Positions 54,828 through 63,361 are shown, counted from the first letter of the stretch. The stretch is 64,000 nucleotides of DNA from Chryseobacterium flavum (GCF_003385595.1 NZ_QNUE01000015.1:1-64000); one strand, 5' to 3'. The notes: generated by a model from the sequence alone, not told the origin. Numbers and translations are program-made.

Positions 54828-54856
54828 ATTTTATAATTCTTGGTTTGAATTCTATA
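54821..54856 (+). promoter_or_regulatory. Tandem candidate AraC operators (copies 2 and 3)
   Basis: TGTTTGAATTTTATAATT at 54821-54838 and TGGTTTGAATTCTATA at 54841-54856 start 20 nt apart, about two helical turns. They lie just upstream of the aldo/keto reductase promoter. Confidence 0.55.
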
Positions 54857-54879
54857 GCAGAAGTGATGATTTCATACTC

Positions 54880-54887
54880 TAATTTTG
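54880..54887 (+). promoter_or_regulatory. Promoter -7 element of the aldo/keto reductase gene
   Basis: TAATTTTG fits TAnnTTTG, 26 nt before the ATG. No -33 element is present, as expected of an activator-dependent promoter. Confidence 0.55.
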
Positions 54888-54913
54888 TTTTGTAAAATTA
54901 TAAACCAAACATC

Positions 54914-55915
54914 ATGAAATTTAAAAAGTTAGGAAACACAGGCGAGCAGCTTTCCGCAATAGGACTAGGCTGTATGGGAATGAGTTTTGCTTATGGTCCC
55001 GCAGATGAGCAGGAAAGCATCAATACATTACACCGGGCATTGGATTTGGGCGTTAACTTCTGGGATACGGCCGATATGTATGCTGATGGGGAAAATGAAA
55101 AACTGATCTCCAAAGTTCTGGTTCCAAACCGGGATAAGATTTTTATTGCCACCAAATTCGGATTCAGGTTTAAAGATGGAAAAGCCAGTCACAGCGGAGC
55201 CCCGGGCACCTATTTTGATGGTTCACCTGAATGGATCAGGCAGGCGGTAGATTTAAGCCTTCAAAGACTGAAAATTGATACGATTGATCTGTACTACGCC
55301 CATAGGATAGATCCTAATGTTCCGGTTGAGGAAACGGTAGGAGCAATGGCAGAGCTGGTAAAAGCAGGAAAAGTGAAGTATATCGGGCTTTCAGAAGCTT
55401 CAGCAGAATCCATCCGTAAAGCAAATGAAATTCACCCGGTTGCTGCCTTACAGTCAGAATATTCAATTCTTACAAAGGACATTGAAAAAGAGATCCTTCC
55501 TGTGATCAGAGAGCTCGGGATTACTTTAGTTCCTTATTCTCCATTAGCAAGAGGTCTTTTTTCCAATATCAATGAAGTGCAGAATTTCGGGGATGATGAT
55601 TTCCGGAAGTCATTACCGCGTTATCAACAGGAAAATATTGAAAATAATATCCGTCTGGCCAATGAGATCAATGAATTTGCTGCTTCCAAAGGCGTAAAAG
55701 GAACTCAGCTGGCATTGGCATGGGTACTGAACCAGGGAGATGATATTATTCCGATCCCGGGAACCAAGAGAATCAAATACCTGGAAGAAAACATTGAAGC
55801 AGTGAACATTGAGCTTACCCCTTCAGATCTGGATACCATAGATGCCATTCTTAAAAAATACCCTAATGTGGGAGAAAGATATAACGAAGGGTCTATGAAA
55901 TTGGTCAATAACTAA
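54914..55915 (+). CDS. Aldo/keto reductase
   Basis: This 333-aa cytosolic (beta/alpha)8 oxidoreductase uses NADPH. It has GLGCMGMSFAYGP, the catalytic Asp/Tyr block FWDTADMYADGENE, Lys in KIFIATKFGF, His in DLYYAHRIDP and C-terminal NADP contacts IIPIPGTKRIKYLEENI. It matches the AKR13/YajO-like bacterial group. The substrate is unknown. It follows its probable AraC activator. Confidence 0.92.
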   Translation: MKFKKLGNTGEQLSAIGLGCMGMSFAYGPADEQESINTLHRALDLGVNFWDTADMYADGENEKLISKVLVPNRDKIFIATKFGFRFKDGKASHSGAPGTYFDGSPEWIRQAVDLSLQRLKIDTIDLYYAHRIDPNVPVEETVGAMAELVKAGKVKYIGLSEASAESIRKANEIHPVAALQSEYSILTKDIEKEILPVIRELGITLVPYSPLARGLFSNINEVQNFGDDDFRKSLPRYQQENIENNIRLANEINEFAASKGVKGTQLALAWVLNQGDDIIPIPGTKRIKYLEENIEAVNIELTPSDLDTIDAILKKYPNVGERYNEGSMKLVNN

Positions 55916-55933
55916 GAACAAACAGTACAAGCT

Positions 55934-55965
55934 GGGTTTCTGAATGAAAGAAGCCCTGTTTTTTT
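55934..55965 (+). terminator. Terminator after the aldo/keto reductase gene
   Basis: 8-bp stem GGGTTTCT/AGAAGCCC (one wobble) followed by T7. Confidence 0.6.
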
Positions 55966-55992
55966 GAACATAACACAAAATCACTTGTCAAT

Positions 55993-56985
55993 ATGAATAG
56001 AAGAGAACTGATAAAAAACGGGTTACTCGCAGGTACATTAAGTTTTGTTCCCTTTTCCGGAGTCTTTGCTGAAGAAAAGAAGATTACTGAAAAAAATAAG
56101 GAAGACCTTTCCGGCTTTAAAAAGATTCAGCTGGGAGACCTGCAACTATTTATTCTCACAGACGGATACATTCATGAAACCAACCTGAACTCTTTTGCAC
56201 CGAGAGGAAACCTTTCTGAACTGAAAGCTATTCTCAAAGACAGTTTCAGATCTGAGGATTTTATTGATATGGCGATGAATATCCTGCTGGTTAAAACGAA
56301 GAACAGGCTGATCCTGATGGATACCGGGATGGGAATATTTGCCGATGAAAGGACAGGTTTCCTTTTGAGAAGCCTACAGAAGGCAGGATTTTCACCAAAA
56401 GATATTACAGAGGTGTTTATTTCCCATGCACATCCGGACCACATAGGAGGTGCAGTAGATAAACAGAACAATCTTGTTTTTCCCAACGCTGATATTTTTA
56501 TCTCAAAAGTGGAGTACGATTTCTGGAAAAGTACTTCCGTGAAAGATTTTAGCAACAGTGGGTTAAAAACACAGCCTGATCTTCTTAACCAGATTATTCC
56601 GGCAGTTCAGAATATATTGAAGACCATCCGTCCGAAAATAAAGTTTTATGATCTGAACAATACTTTGTATGATCATTTCAACTTTCAGCTGGCACCGGGG
56701 CATACTCCCGGCTTAACAGTTACCACCATATCTTCAGGCAATGAAAAACTGATGTATGTTGCGGATCTTATTCATTCAGATGTGATTCTCTTCCAGCATC
56801 CTGAATGGGGATATTTTGGAGATACCGATCTGGATATCGCAGCAGCCTCAAGAAAGAACCTTCTTCAGCAGCTGGCAGAAACTAAAACAAGAGCTTTTGC
56901 TTACCATTTGCCCTGGCCGGGGCTGGGATTTACAAAGAAAAGCGGAGCCGCATTTGAGTGGATTCCAGAAGGCTTTATGAATTAA
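55993..56985 (+). CDS. Exported metallo-beta-lactamase-fold hydrolase
   Basis: This 330-aa protein has an N-terminal export signal with a twin-Arg-like start (MNRRELIKNGLLAGTLSFVP). The MBL domain has LILMDTGMG, the metal motif FISHAHPDHIGG (His145, His147, Asp149, His150), FQLAPGHTPGLTV and YVADLIHSD. It resembles the lactonase/AHL-hydrolase-like branch, but the substrate is unknown. It lies 77 nt after the aldo/keto reductase, beyond a weak terminator. Confidence 0.87.
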   Translation: MNRRELIKNGLLAGTLSFVPFSGVFAEEKKITEKNKEDLSGFKKIQLGDLQLFILTDGYIHETNLNSFAPRGNLSELKAILKDSFRSEDFIDMAMNILLVKTKNRLILMDTGMGIFADERTGFLLRSLQKAGFSPKDITEVFISHAHPDHIGGAVDKQNNLVFPNADIFISKVEYDFWKSTSVKDFSNSGLKTQPDLLNQIIPAVQNILKTIRPKIKFYDLNNTLYDHFNFQLAPGHTPGLTVTTISSGNEKLMYVADLIHSDVILFQHPEWGYFGDTDLDIAAASRKNLLQQLAETKTRAFAYHLPWPGLGFTKKSGAAFEWIPEGFMN

Positions 56986-57061
56986 TCTTACAATATAATA
57001 TAATGATCCCTGTCTTTTCCTTATCCGGAGTGCGGCAGCTAAAGACTGAAGGGACAAAAAC

Positions 57062-57088
57062 ATATCCTCCCTGGCAATGGGAGGATAT
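57062..57088. terminator. Hairpin between convergent MBL and DoxX genes
   Basis: Perfect 10-bp stem ATATCCTCCC/GGGAGGATAT with a 7-nt loop, no strong T-run. Confidence 0.55.
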
Positions 57089-57123
57089 ATTGTATACATG
57101 GGTAATTTATAGATGTTTGATTA

Positions 57124-57516
57124 TTAATCCTCTCCAAAAACCAGTTCAGGAGAATAAAGTTTTCTGAACATTAAGTAAGTAACCGAAAGCACGAAGAATG
57201 CTATAATGGCATCTATAGTTGCCGGAAAGCCAAGAACGGCAATTTTTGAAAAAAAGGCAAAAATGATATCAAAAAACATTCCTGCAAATACCCATTCCTT
57301 TAATCTCAGTAATCTGTCGGGAAGCAGAAGGACCAGTATACCCGAAATTTTGAAAACCCCTAAAATGTAAATGAAATGCGGAGGATAGCCAAGCTGCTGG
57401 GTAATATCCCATACAACAGGATTTTTTGTAAGTTCAAAGAAGCCGCTGGCTCCAAACCATAGAGACATGAAAATAGCTCCGGACCAATAAATGATTTTTG
57501 TTGTTTTTGTTTTCAT
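57124..57516 (-). CDS. DoxX-like family membrane protein
   Basis: This 130-aa protein has four hydrophobic helices and DoxX features IYWSGAIFMSLWFGASGFFE and YPPHFIYILGVFKISGILVL. The family includes quinone-linked and stress-linked membrane proteins; the role here is unknown. It lies downstream of the DUF1223 gene on the same strand. Confidence 0.83.
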   Translation of the reverse strand: MKTKTTKIIYWSGAIFMSLWFGASGFFELTKNPVVWDITQQLGYPPHFIYILGVFKISGILVLLLPDRLLRLKEWVFAGMFFDIIFAFFSKIAVLGFPATIDAIIAFFVLSVTYLMFRKLYSPELVFGED

Positions 57517-57584
57517 TGTGATGTTATTTTAATTGTTATTGTTGTAGGTTAAATACGTGTTGTATGAAAGGGAATAGAGAATAT

Positions 57585-58361
57585 TTAGTTGAAATCTGCT
57601 TTTGCTGAGCCTGAGATTTCTCCTGTTTTCGGATTTTGGATAAAGGCAATGATTTCCCAATTCTCCGGTACAAAATGATCAGGAGTTTTGAAGGATGATA
57701 CTCCTTCACTCTGTTTATTCAGTAAGATCTGATTTTGCTTATGAACAATTTGCCAGTGCTGTAAATGACGTCCTTCATTTTCACCTTTACCTACTTTTGT
57801 GGAAGATTGTTTCTCAATAAGGCTGATGAGTAAAATATTTCTGGAATCAGTGGTCCCTGTTTTAAAGGAAGCTCTGATTTTATCTCCTGAAACGGTTACA
57901 GACAGGTCAATAGGGATATTTTTACTATTAAATAATGCATTTTGAATCGCTGTAGACACTGCATTGGTATCAGAACCCACAAATTCGTTTTTTCCATTAA
58001 CAACCAGCTGTGGAGTGTAGGTTTGTGAATTCAGTATACTGCTGTATTGCTGTTGACGTTGTGAGTTTTCAACGGAACTGAACCGGTCTTTCCATCCGAG
58101 ACGGTTCCAGTAGTCTACGTGATAAGACAGAATGTAAACCGGCTGGTTTTTGTATTCTTTTTCAATCTGTCCCATCAGTTTATCCGCTGGCGGACAGCTT
58201 GAGCAACCTTCAGATGTGAAAAGTTCCAGGACAGCGAATCCTTTATTTTCAGCAGCTGAGACAGGAGATATTTCCTGAGTTTTATTTTTCTGTACAAAGG
58301 CAAAGGCAGCAAATAGAAGTAGAGTGAAGGCACTCACTGTGATTAAGTTTTTAAGTATCAT
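57585..58361 (-). CDS. DUF1223 thioredoxin-fold exported protein
   Basis: This 258-aa protein has an N-terminal hydrophobic signal/anchor and the DUF1223 signature VLELFTSEGCSSCPPADKLM with a CxxC pair (Cys53, Cys56). YILSYHVDYWNRLGWKDRFS and YTPQLVVNGKNEFVGSD follow. The fold suggests a thiol-disulfide role in the envelope, but the activity has not been established for the family to my knowledge. A minus-strand TACTTTTG lies 16 nt upstream. Confidence 0.88.
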   Translation of the reverse strand: MILKNLITVSAFTLLLFAAFAFVQKNKTQEISPVSAAENKGFAVLELFTSEGCSSCPPADKLMGQIEKEYKNQPVYILSYHVDYWNRLGWKDRFSSVENSQRQQQYSSILNSQTYTPQLVVNGKNEFVGSDTNAVSTAIQNALFNSKNIPIDLSVTVSGDKIRASFKTGTTDSRNILLISLIEKQSSTKVGKGENEGRHLQHWQIVHKQNQILLNKQSEGVSSFKTPDHFVPENWEIIAFIQNPKTGEISGSAKADFN

Positions 58362-58377
58362 ATCTTTAATTTTGATT

Positions 58378-58385
58378 CAAAAGTA
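58378..58385 (-). promoter_or_regulatory. Promoter -7 element of the DUF1223 gene
   Basis: Minus strand reads TACTTTTG. Confidence 0.55.
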
Positions 58386-58501
58386 GAATCTCAATAGAAG
58401 ATAAAGAATACAAAAAAGGTTCAAACGGACAAATCTGAAGGGGAAACCGGAAATTGGGAGGGGGATATTTTGTTTCATAGTGATATCAATATGAAATAAA
58501 A

Positions 58502-58527
58502 GAACCCCGATCATAACAATCAGGGTT
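58502..58527 (-). terminator. Terminator of the two-component system genes
   Basis: 9-bp arms AACCCCGAT/ATCAGGGTT (one mismatch) with a 7-nt loop, 40 nt after the response-regulator stop. Confidence 0.55.
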
Positions 58528-58565
58528 GAAATATTTCAAAATTGGTGTGCTTCCGGTTTCTCCTG

Positions 58566-59327
58566 TTATCTGTCTTCCAGCCAACTGAAAAAACTATGTG
58601 TTTTTTCTTTATTGATCAAAAGTTTCTCAGGAGTATCAACCACCAGCTTAACAAGAATTTTACGCTGGAAATAATGTTCCATTTCCCTGATCGCTTTAAA
58701 ATTAACGAGATATTGCCTGTTAACCCTGAAAAACTGTTTGTCCGACACCTGCTCCGCAATCTGGCCAAGAGGCTGGCTGAGCTGAAACTGTTCCTTACTG
58801 AAGGTAACCAGGTGTGTGATCTCATTATGAATATAAAAGTAAGCAATACTTTCTGTGGGAACAGTGGTGTACTTCTGATTTTTAAAAACCAGAAAGCTGC
58901 TTTTTCCTTCAGGCTGTTTTATCTTCTGTAAAAAAGATTCCAGATCAGGCAGTTCGTCTTTTTGGAAAAATTTTTTTAATTCATCAACCTTCTTCAGGGC
59001 TTCAGCAATATCTTCCCTGGAAAAAGGTTTCAAAACGTAATCTATCCCTTTACTTTTAAAAGCATCCAGCATATATTGGTCAAAAGCAGTACAAAAAACT
59101 ACAGGACAGGTAATTTCGACGGCTTTGAAAATCTCAAAAGAAAGACCGTCTGAAAGCTGGATATCCATAAAGATGAGATCGGGTTTCGGCTCTTTGGTTA
59201 ATGCTTCTATACTGGTTTCTATACTGTCATAGACTCCTGAGATCCGGGAGTCTGGTTTTAAATCTGCAATGAGGTTCTGAAGAGATTTTGCAGCTCTGAA
59301 TTCGTCTTCAATGATGATGATATTCAT
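58566..59327 (-). CDS. LytTR-family response regulator
   Basis: This 253-aa protein has an N-terminal receiver domain (MNIIIIEDEFRAAKSLQNLI, phospho-acceptor Asp55 in LIFMDIQLSDG, Lys in YVLKPFSRED) and a C-terminal LytTR DNA-binding domain (about residues 145-250, with IAYFYIHNEITHLVTFS and FFRVNRQYLVNFKAI). Its start overlaps the sensor kinase gene by 20 nt, so the two are a co-translated pair. Targets are unknown. Confidence 0.93.
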   Translation of the reverse strand: MNIIIIEDEFRAAKSLQNLIADLKPDSRISGVYDSIETSIEALTKEPKPDLIFMDIQLSDGLSFEIFKAVEITCPVVFCTAFDQYMLDAFKSKGIDYVLKPFSREDIAEALKKVDELKKFFQKDELPDLESFLQKIKQPEGKSSFLVFKNQKYTTVPTESIAYFYIHNEITHLVTFSKEQFQLSQPLGQIAEQVSDKQFFRVNRQYLVNFKAIREMEHYFQRKILVKLVVDTPEKLLINKEKTHSFFSWLEDR

Positions 59328-60342
59328 GAATTAAAGGGAGTTTTATCTGGAAAATTTTTTCGTCTGAATGAATAATAATGTCTTGTTCTAAAAGATGCTT
59401 ATAACGCATTTTGATATTATCAAGCCCGACTCCGAGGGAATCTTCCAGGGTTATTTTGCGTTGTATAGGATTCTCAACAATGATTTTGTCATTGGTATTG
59501 TAAATTCTGATATGTAAAGGCTTACTTTGTGATACTACATTATGCTTAATGCAGTTTTCTACCAGCAGCTGAAGGGTGAAAGGAGGAATGAGGGTTTGTT
59601 CAGTTTCTTTTTCCAGCAGATTGGTGAATGTAATTCCTTCTCCGAATCGGGCTTTCTGCAGGAAAAGATAGGCCTCTACAATTCTCATTTCTTCCTGAAC
59701 ACTGATCAGGTCTAATTTCCTGCTTTCAAGGGTAAACCTGTAAAAATCAGAAAGCTTAATGATAAAGTCTGTGGTTTCCTCATCATTGGTTTCTGCCATT
59801 AATTTCAGGGTATTTAAACTGTTGAAAAGAAAATGCGGATTGATCTGCTGTTTTAAAAGTTCATACTGAGCCCCAAGGTTATCACTTTTTACTTTTTCCA
59901 GTTCAAGCTGTATCTGTTGTCCCGTATAATTGTTCTGAAGTAGAGTTAAAAACATATAACATACCAGGTTAATCAGTATTCCCCTTACTTCAACCATCAG
60001 CATAACCGGTCCGAAATTGATATGGGAAAGGATCAGCTGCTGGATCCAGGCCAGTCCGAACATGATCACCATACCAAAGGCTAAAATAACAAGCAGCCTT
60101 GAATAGGAAATATGTTGCCTGCGCTTTCCGGCAGAACGGTTCAGCATATAGATGTTTATATACCACATGATAATTGAAAATGCGGCTGTTATGGCTGAAT
60201 TTACTACAGCTTCTTTCCAGTTGAATTCATGGGATGCAAGCTGAGGAACGGATGATAAAATACCCAGAAAAATTGAGCTTATCCAGATTACCGCCTGCGA
60301 AATTTTTATTTTTTGCTGTTGCATGAGAACTGCAGATTTCAA
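59308..60342 (-). CDS. LytS-type sensor histidine kinase
   Basis: This 344-aa protein has four predicted membrane helices in its first ~145 residues, a short coiled segment, the His_kinase domain with QQINPHFLFNSLNTLKLM (phospho-acceptor His near residue 170) and an ATP-binding domain with LLVENCIKHN and GVGLDNIKMRY. No extracellular sensor domain is present, so it probably senses a membrane or intramembrane signal. The start may also be ATG 60324. It pairs with the LytTR regulator. Confidence 0.92.
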   Translation of the reverse strand: MKSAVLMQQQKIKISQAVIWISSIFLGILSSVPQLASHEFNWKEAVVNSAITAAFSIIMWYINIYMLNRSAGKRRQHISYSRLLVILAFGMVIMFGLAWIQQLILSHINFGPVMLMVEVRGILINLVCYMFLTLLQNNYTGQQIQLELEKVKSDNLGAQYELLKQQINPHFLFNSLNTLKLMAETNDEETTDFIIKLSDFYRFTLESRKLDLISVQEEMRIVEAYLFLQKARFGEGITFTNLLEKETEQTLIPPFTLQLLVENCIKHNVVSQSKPLHIRIYNTNDKIIVENPIQRKITLEDSLGVGLDNIKMRYKHLLEQDIIIHSDEKIFQIKLPLIHEYHHH

Positions 60343-60512
60343 AAGGTTAAATTAATGTTTTTTATTGGTAAAAATGAAAAATATTAATGATTATAAATAT
60401 ATGATGGTAAATTGATAATGGTGTGCTTATTTGGTCTGTTAATTTTTACTGTTTATTGAGTATTAATTTGCTTGATAAATACACCTTTAACAAAATAAGT
60501 CCAAAACTGGTC

Positions 60513-60941
60513 TTAAGGCCTGCTTACCGGTTTATAGCTCATAAAGTACTGTATTCTTTCTTTTTCCGACTGATTGTTTTTATCTGTACTTTGGTTTTTA
60601 TAGGATACAGTTCCCAGGTGATCTGTTTTTACTGTTTCAATGCTTACCAGTTCGCCGGTAATGGTTCCTCCTGTATACTGAGGGTTGTCATGATAACGCC
60701 ATGTTACCAGCTTCATAATGCTTCCTGCTTCAGGCTGGCTGGCTGTTTCTGACAGAGATCTGAATGCCTGGTCATTTCCATATAAAGCTGACATTGTTTT
60801 TTTTCCAGGATTAAGGGAGGTAGAAATAAACTTCAGGTTTTCGGGATCAAAAACTGTTCTTGTAAGACCGTTATCCTTATTTTCTTTGCATGAGACAAAC
60901 ATTGTGAAACCTGCTATGAGGATTAATATTGTATTTTTCAT
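60513..60941 (-). CDS. Cytochrome-P460-like lipoprotein lacking a heme motif
   Basis: This 142-aa protein has a lipobox FVSC (Cys18). SALYGNDQAFRSLSET and GSIMKLVTWRYHDNP align with the P460-type region of the upstream protein (RVIYGNDIAVKAVE, GSIVVKSVWKQEE), but there is no CxxCH. It overlaps the upstream gene's stop by 4 nt, so it is co-translated. It may be a heme-free partner or paralogue; that is inference. Confidence 0.65.
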   Translation of the reverse strand: MKNTILILIAGFTMFVSCKENKDNGLTRTVFDPENLKFISTSLNPGKKTMSALYGNDQAFRSLSETASQPEAGSIMKLVTWRYHDNPQYTGGTITGELVSIETVKTDHLGTVSYKNQSTDKNNQSEKERIQYFMSYKPVSRP

Positions 60942-61927
60942 TGTTTCTGTAAGTTTTGTATTAATCTTTGTGTATTGACTTTCATAGGAACATCAAAAAG
61001 ATATCCTGTTTTTTCTGCGAGCTGCCTGTGACATGCAATACAGGATTCCCTGGCAAATGAAGCAGATTTTCCGGTCGGATGAAGGTCGTCTCCTGAGAAT
61101 TTTGCAAAGCCCCAGCCTTCGGTATCCTGGTATTTTTTAGAGTCTTTTACCATGAACTGGGCATTGATGAATTTTCCGGCCCTGATTTCTCCATCAGGTA
61201 ACTCTTCCTGCTTCCATACCGATTTCACTACAATACTTCCCTCCGGCCACGGATGAAAGTTTTCTGTTTCCACAGCTTTTACTGCAATGTCATTTCCGTA
61301 GATCACCCGGATTGAATGGTCAAAAAGCGTACTCATACTGATTACTTTCCAGTTTTTAAAGTCATCGGTATACTGTACTCCATTTGGTGATATGGGAAAG
61401 CCTGAGGATTTTGGAGACTGTGTTTCAGACGTTGTATGCGCAGGCTGATTGATGGTTATATGGGATAACGAGGGTTTTGCAGAAGATAAAGAAAGGGTGT
61501 ATTTTTTTATGGTTTCGATGTCCTTCTCTGTAATTTTAGCTGCCGGATGAAGAAGCGTATATTCATGGAGAGGCATTTTGCCACTCTGCATCATATTTAG
61601 AATAGCATACATTTTACCCTGGTGCTCAGCAGGAGAGATGTTCTCCCATTCCGAAAAATTAAGAACTTCCCTTGCTCGTTTAATGTCTTTATTAACAGCC
61701 CATGAAACAGGCGCAATCTTATCATACCAGCTCAGGTTCTGCTGGTTGGAATGGCAGTTAAAGCAAGAGTTTTCCAGAATTGCAATAACTTCCCGTGGTG
61801 CTTCTATTTTCCGGGTAACAGGTTTCCCTTCCAAAGGGCTGCTGAATAACTGCAATCCTCCGAAGATTCCCAGTATAGCCAGAAAAGCAATGGCAACAAG
61901 ATTTCTTTTTTTCTTTACGGTGTTCAT
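60938..61927 (-). CDS. Exported diheme protein: heme-binding domain plus cytochrome P460-like domain
   Basis: This 329-aa protein has an N-terminal hydrophobic anchor (about residues 10-30). The heme-binding domain follows, with CFNCHS (Cys55, Cys58, His59) and the usual WYDKIAPVSWAVNKDIKRAR. After a Ser/Pro/Thr linker, a cytochrome P460-like domain (about 185-310) contains IRVIYGNDIAVKAVE and a second CIACH (Cys296-His300). It should be a periplasmic c-type redox protein. The partner reaction is unknown. A minus-strand TACTTTTG lies 20 nt upstream. Confidence 0.85.
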   Translation of the reverse strand: MNTVKKKRNLVAIAFLAILGIFGGLQLFSSPLEGKPVTRKIEAPREVIAILENSCFNCHSNQQNLSWYDKIAPVSWAVNKDIKRAREVLNFSEWENISPAEHQGKMYAILNMMQSGKMPLHEYTLLHPAAKITEKDIETIKKYTLSLSSAKPSLSHITINQPAHTTSETQSPKSSGFPISPNGVQYTDDFKNWKVISMSTLFDHSIRVIYGNDIAVKAVETENFHPWPEGSIVVKSVWKQEELPDGEIRAGKFINAQFMVKDSKKYQDTEGWGFAKFSGDDLHPTGKSASFARESCIACHRQLAEKTGYLFDVPMKVNTQRLIQNLQKQ

Positions 61928-61947
61928 ATGAGATTGTTTTTATGAGT

Positions 61948-61955
61948 CAAAAGTA
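61948..61955 (-). promoter_or_regulatory. Promoter -7 element of the diheme protein gene
   Basis: Minus strand reads TACTTTTG. Confidence 0.55.
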
Positions 61956-62035
61956 GGCCCGGTAGAACGGTCCTGAAATGGAAGACAGGTTAAAACCGAC
62001 AAAAAAGAAGCTGAATTCGGAATTTCAAGGGCTGA

Positions 62036-62066
62036 AAATAAAAATACCGGTAATGAAAATTACCGG
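62036..62066 (-). terminator. Terminator of the SDR gene
   Basis: 8-bp stem CCGGTAAT/ATTACCGG with a 4-nt loop; the minus transcript ends in TATTTTTATTTT. Confidence 0.75.
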
Positions 62067-62085
62067 CACTGTGAATAATGTGATA

Positions 62086-62832
62086 TTATAACGTGATTCC
62101 GCCATCTATAACAACCTCTGTTCCGGTGATGAACCCTGAAGCCCTGCCATCAGATAAATAAGAAACAAGTGTGGCAACCTCTTCCGGAACGCCCATTTTT
62201 TTCAATGGTATCTGATCGGTAAGCTGGTCATTGATATGTTTGAGAGTGTCTTCATCCAGGCCGGCTTTGCTCATGATTTCTGTTTTAATAGGTCCGGGAC
62301 TAACAATATTGACTCTTATTTTTCTGGGAGCCAGCTCTGCAGCCGCCGTTTTAGCAATAGAGTTTAATGCCGCTTTACTGGCCTGATAGACGGAGCTGTT
62401 GGGTTTATAGGTAGAAGCAACAATAGAAGAAAGAAATACCACTGAGGCCCCATTATTCAATATGGGAGTGAATTTGCTTAAGGTAAAATAAGCTCCCCTG
62501 AAGTTGATATTCATGACCTGATCAAAATTTTCGATATCCATATTTTCAATTGACGTCATGCTTCCTGTAATTCCTGCGTTGATAAAGAGAATATCTACCT
62601 TACCGAATTGCTGTTCCACATTGTTTTTCAAAACACGGATGTCTTCAATATCCGCCTGGTCAGCTACGAAGGGAACGGCTCCAAGCTCCTGTGCTGCTTT
62701 TTCCACCGCATCTTTTCTTCTTCCTGTAATGATCACTGTTGCTCCTTCTGAGATAAGTTCTTTAGCTGTAGCATATCCGATTCCGCTATTCCCGCCGGTT
62801 ATTACAGCTAGTTTGTTAGTGAATTTTTTCAT
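62086..62832 (-). CDS. Short-chain dehydrogenase/reductase
   Basis: This 248-aa classical SDR has the cofactor motif AVITGGNSGIGYATAKEL, NAGI in LFINAGITGS, catalytic Ser in VVFLSSIVAS, YxxxK in VYQASKAALNS and the C-terminal GFITGTEVVIDGGITL. RRKDA after the second strand suggests NADP preference. The substrate is unknown. It is divergent from the HxlR regulator, a common arrangement in which the regulator controls the reductase. Confidence 0.92.
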   Translation of the reverse strand: MKKFTNKLAVITGGNSGIGYATAKELISEGATVIITGRRKDAVEKAAQELGAVPFVADQADIEDIRVLKNNVEQQFGKVDILFINAGITGSMTSIENMDIENFDQVMNINFRGAYFTLSKFTPILNNGASVVFLSSIVASTYKPNSSVYQASKAALNSIAKTAAAELAPRKIRVNIVSPGPIKTEIMSKAGLDEDTLKHINDQLTDQIPLKKMGVPEEVATLVSYLSDGRASGFITGTEVVIDGGITL

Positions 62833-62843
62833 TTTTAAAATTT

Positions 62844-62877
62844 TTTGACAAAGTTATTTCAAAATGGTATACTTTTG
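62844..62877 (+). promoter_or_regulatory. HxlR gene promoter (-33 TTTG, -7 TACTTTTG)
   Basis: TTTG at 62844-62847 and TACTTTTG at 62870-62877 are 22 nt apart. A second -7-like TAACTTTG lies at 62922-62929. Confidence 0.55.
62849..62856 (-). promoter_or_regulatory. SDR gene promoter, -7 element
   Basis: Minus strand reads TAACTTTG, 16 nt before the SDR ATG, and overlaps the divergent HxlR promoter. Confidence 0.5.
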
Positions 62878-62902
62878 TAATCAGTATAATAGAGTATATC
62901 AG

Positions 62903-62916
62903 TATCATTTATGATA
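62903..62916. promoter_or_regulatory. Candidate HxlR operator
   Basis: Inverted repeat TATCAT-TT-ATGATA, 18 nt before the HxlR start codon, in the divergent SDR/HxlR gap. Confidence 0.45.
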
Positions 62917-62934
62917 TCACTTAACTTTGCAATT

Positions 62935-63270
62935 ATGGAAAGAGATCAAAACGAAGAACTCAGAGCTTTACAGGACACGCTTTATTTTATCGGAGGGAAA
63001 TGGAGGATTCCCATAATCAATTCGATTTGCAACGGAAACCGTAGATTCCGGGAAATTGAAAGGAGTATTCCGGGAATTACGACGAGAATGCTTTCTAAAG
63101 AACTGAAAGATATGGAACTGAACAAACTGGTAAAACGTACGGTATATCCTGAAACACCTGTTTTAATAGAGTATGAACCTACCGGATACTGCCGGACATT
63201 CGGAAAAATCATTACAGAGATGATTAATTGGGGGAGGGAACACAGGAGAGTGATTGTGGAGGACAGGTAA
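62935..63270 (+). CDS. HxlR-family winged-helix regulator
   Basis: This 111-aa protein has the HxlR core: LYFIGGKWRIPIINSICNGN, RRFREIERSIPGITTRMLSK, LKDMELNKLVKRTVYPETPV and YEPTGYCRTFGKIITEMINW. The family has no CxxC redox Cys at the usual position here, so it probably senses a ligand or another signal. ATG 62935 is chosen; the in-frame ATG at 62911 lies within the operator-like repeat. Confidence 0.92.
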   Translation: MERDQNEELRALQDTLYFIGGKWRIPIINSICNGNRRFREIERSIPGITTRMLSKELKDMELNKLVKRTVYPETPVLIEYEPTGYCRTFGKIITEMINWGREHRRVIVEDR

Positions 63271-63308
63271 GATAGAAATGAATGCTGTCTGAGAAAGTAT
63301 TTATTAGT

Positions 63309-63338
63309 AAAAAAGCTCCTTAAAAAAGGAGCTTTTTT
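63309..63338. terminator. Bidirectional terminator between HxlR and icd
   Basis: 13-bp stem AAAAAAGCTCCTT/AAGGAGCTTTTTT with loop AAAA. Confidence 0.85.
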
Positions 63339-63361
63339 ATATATAATTTGAAACAGAAAAA

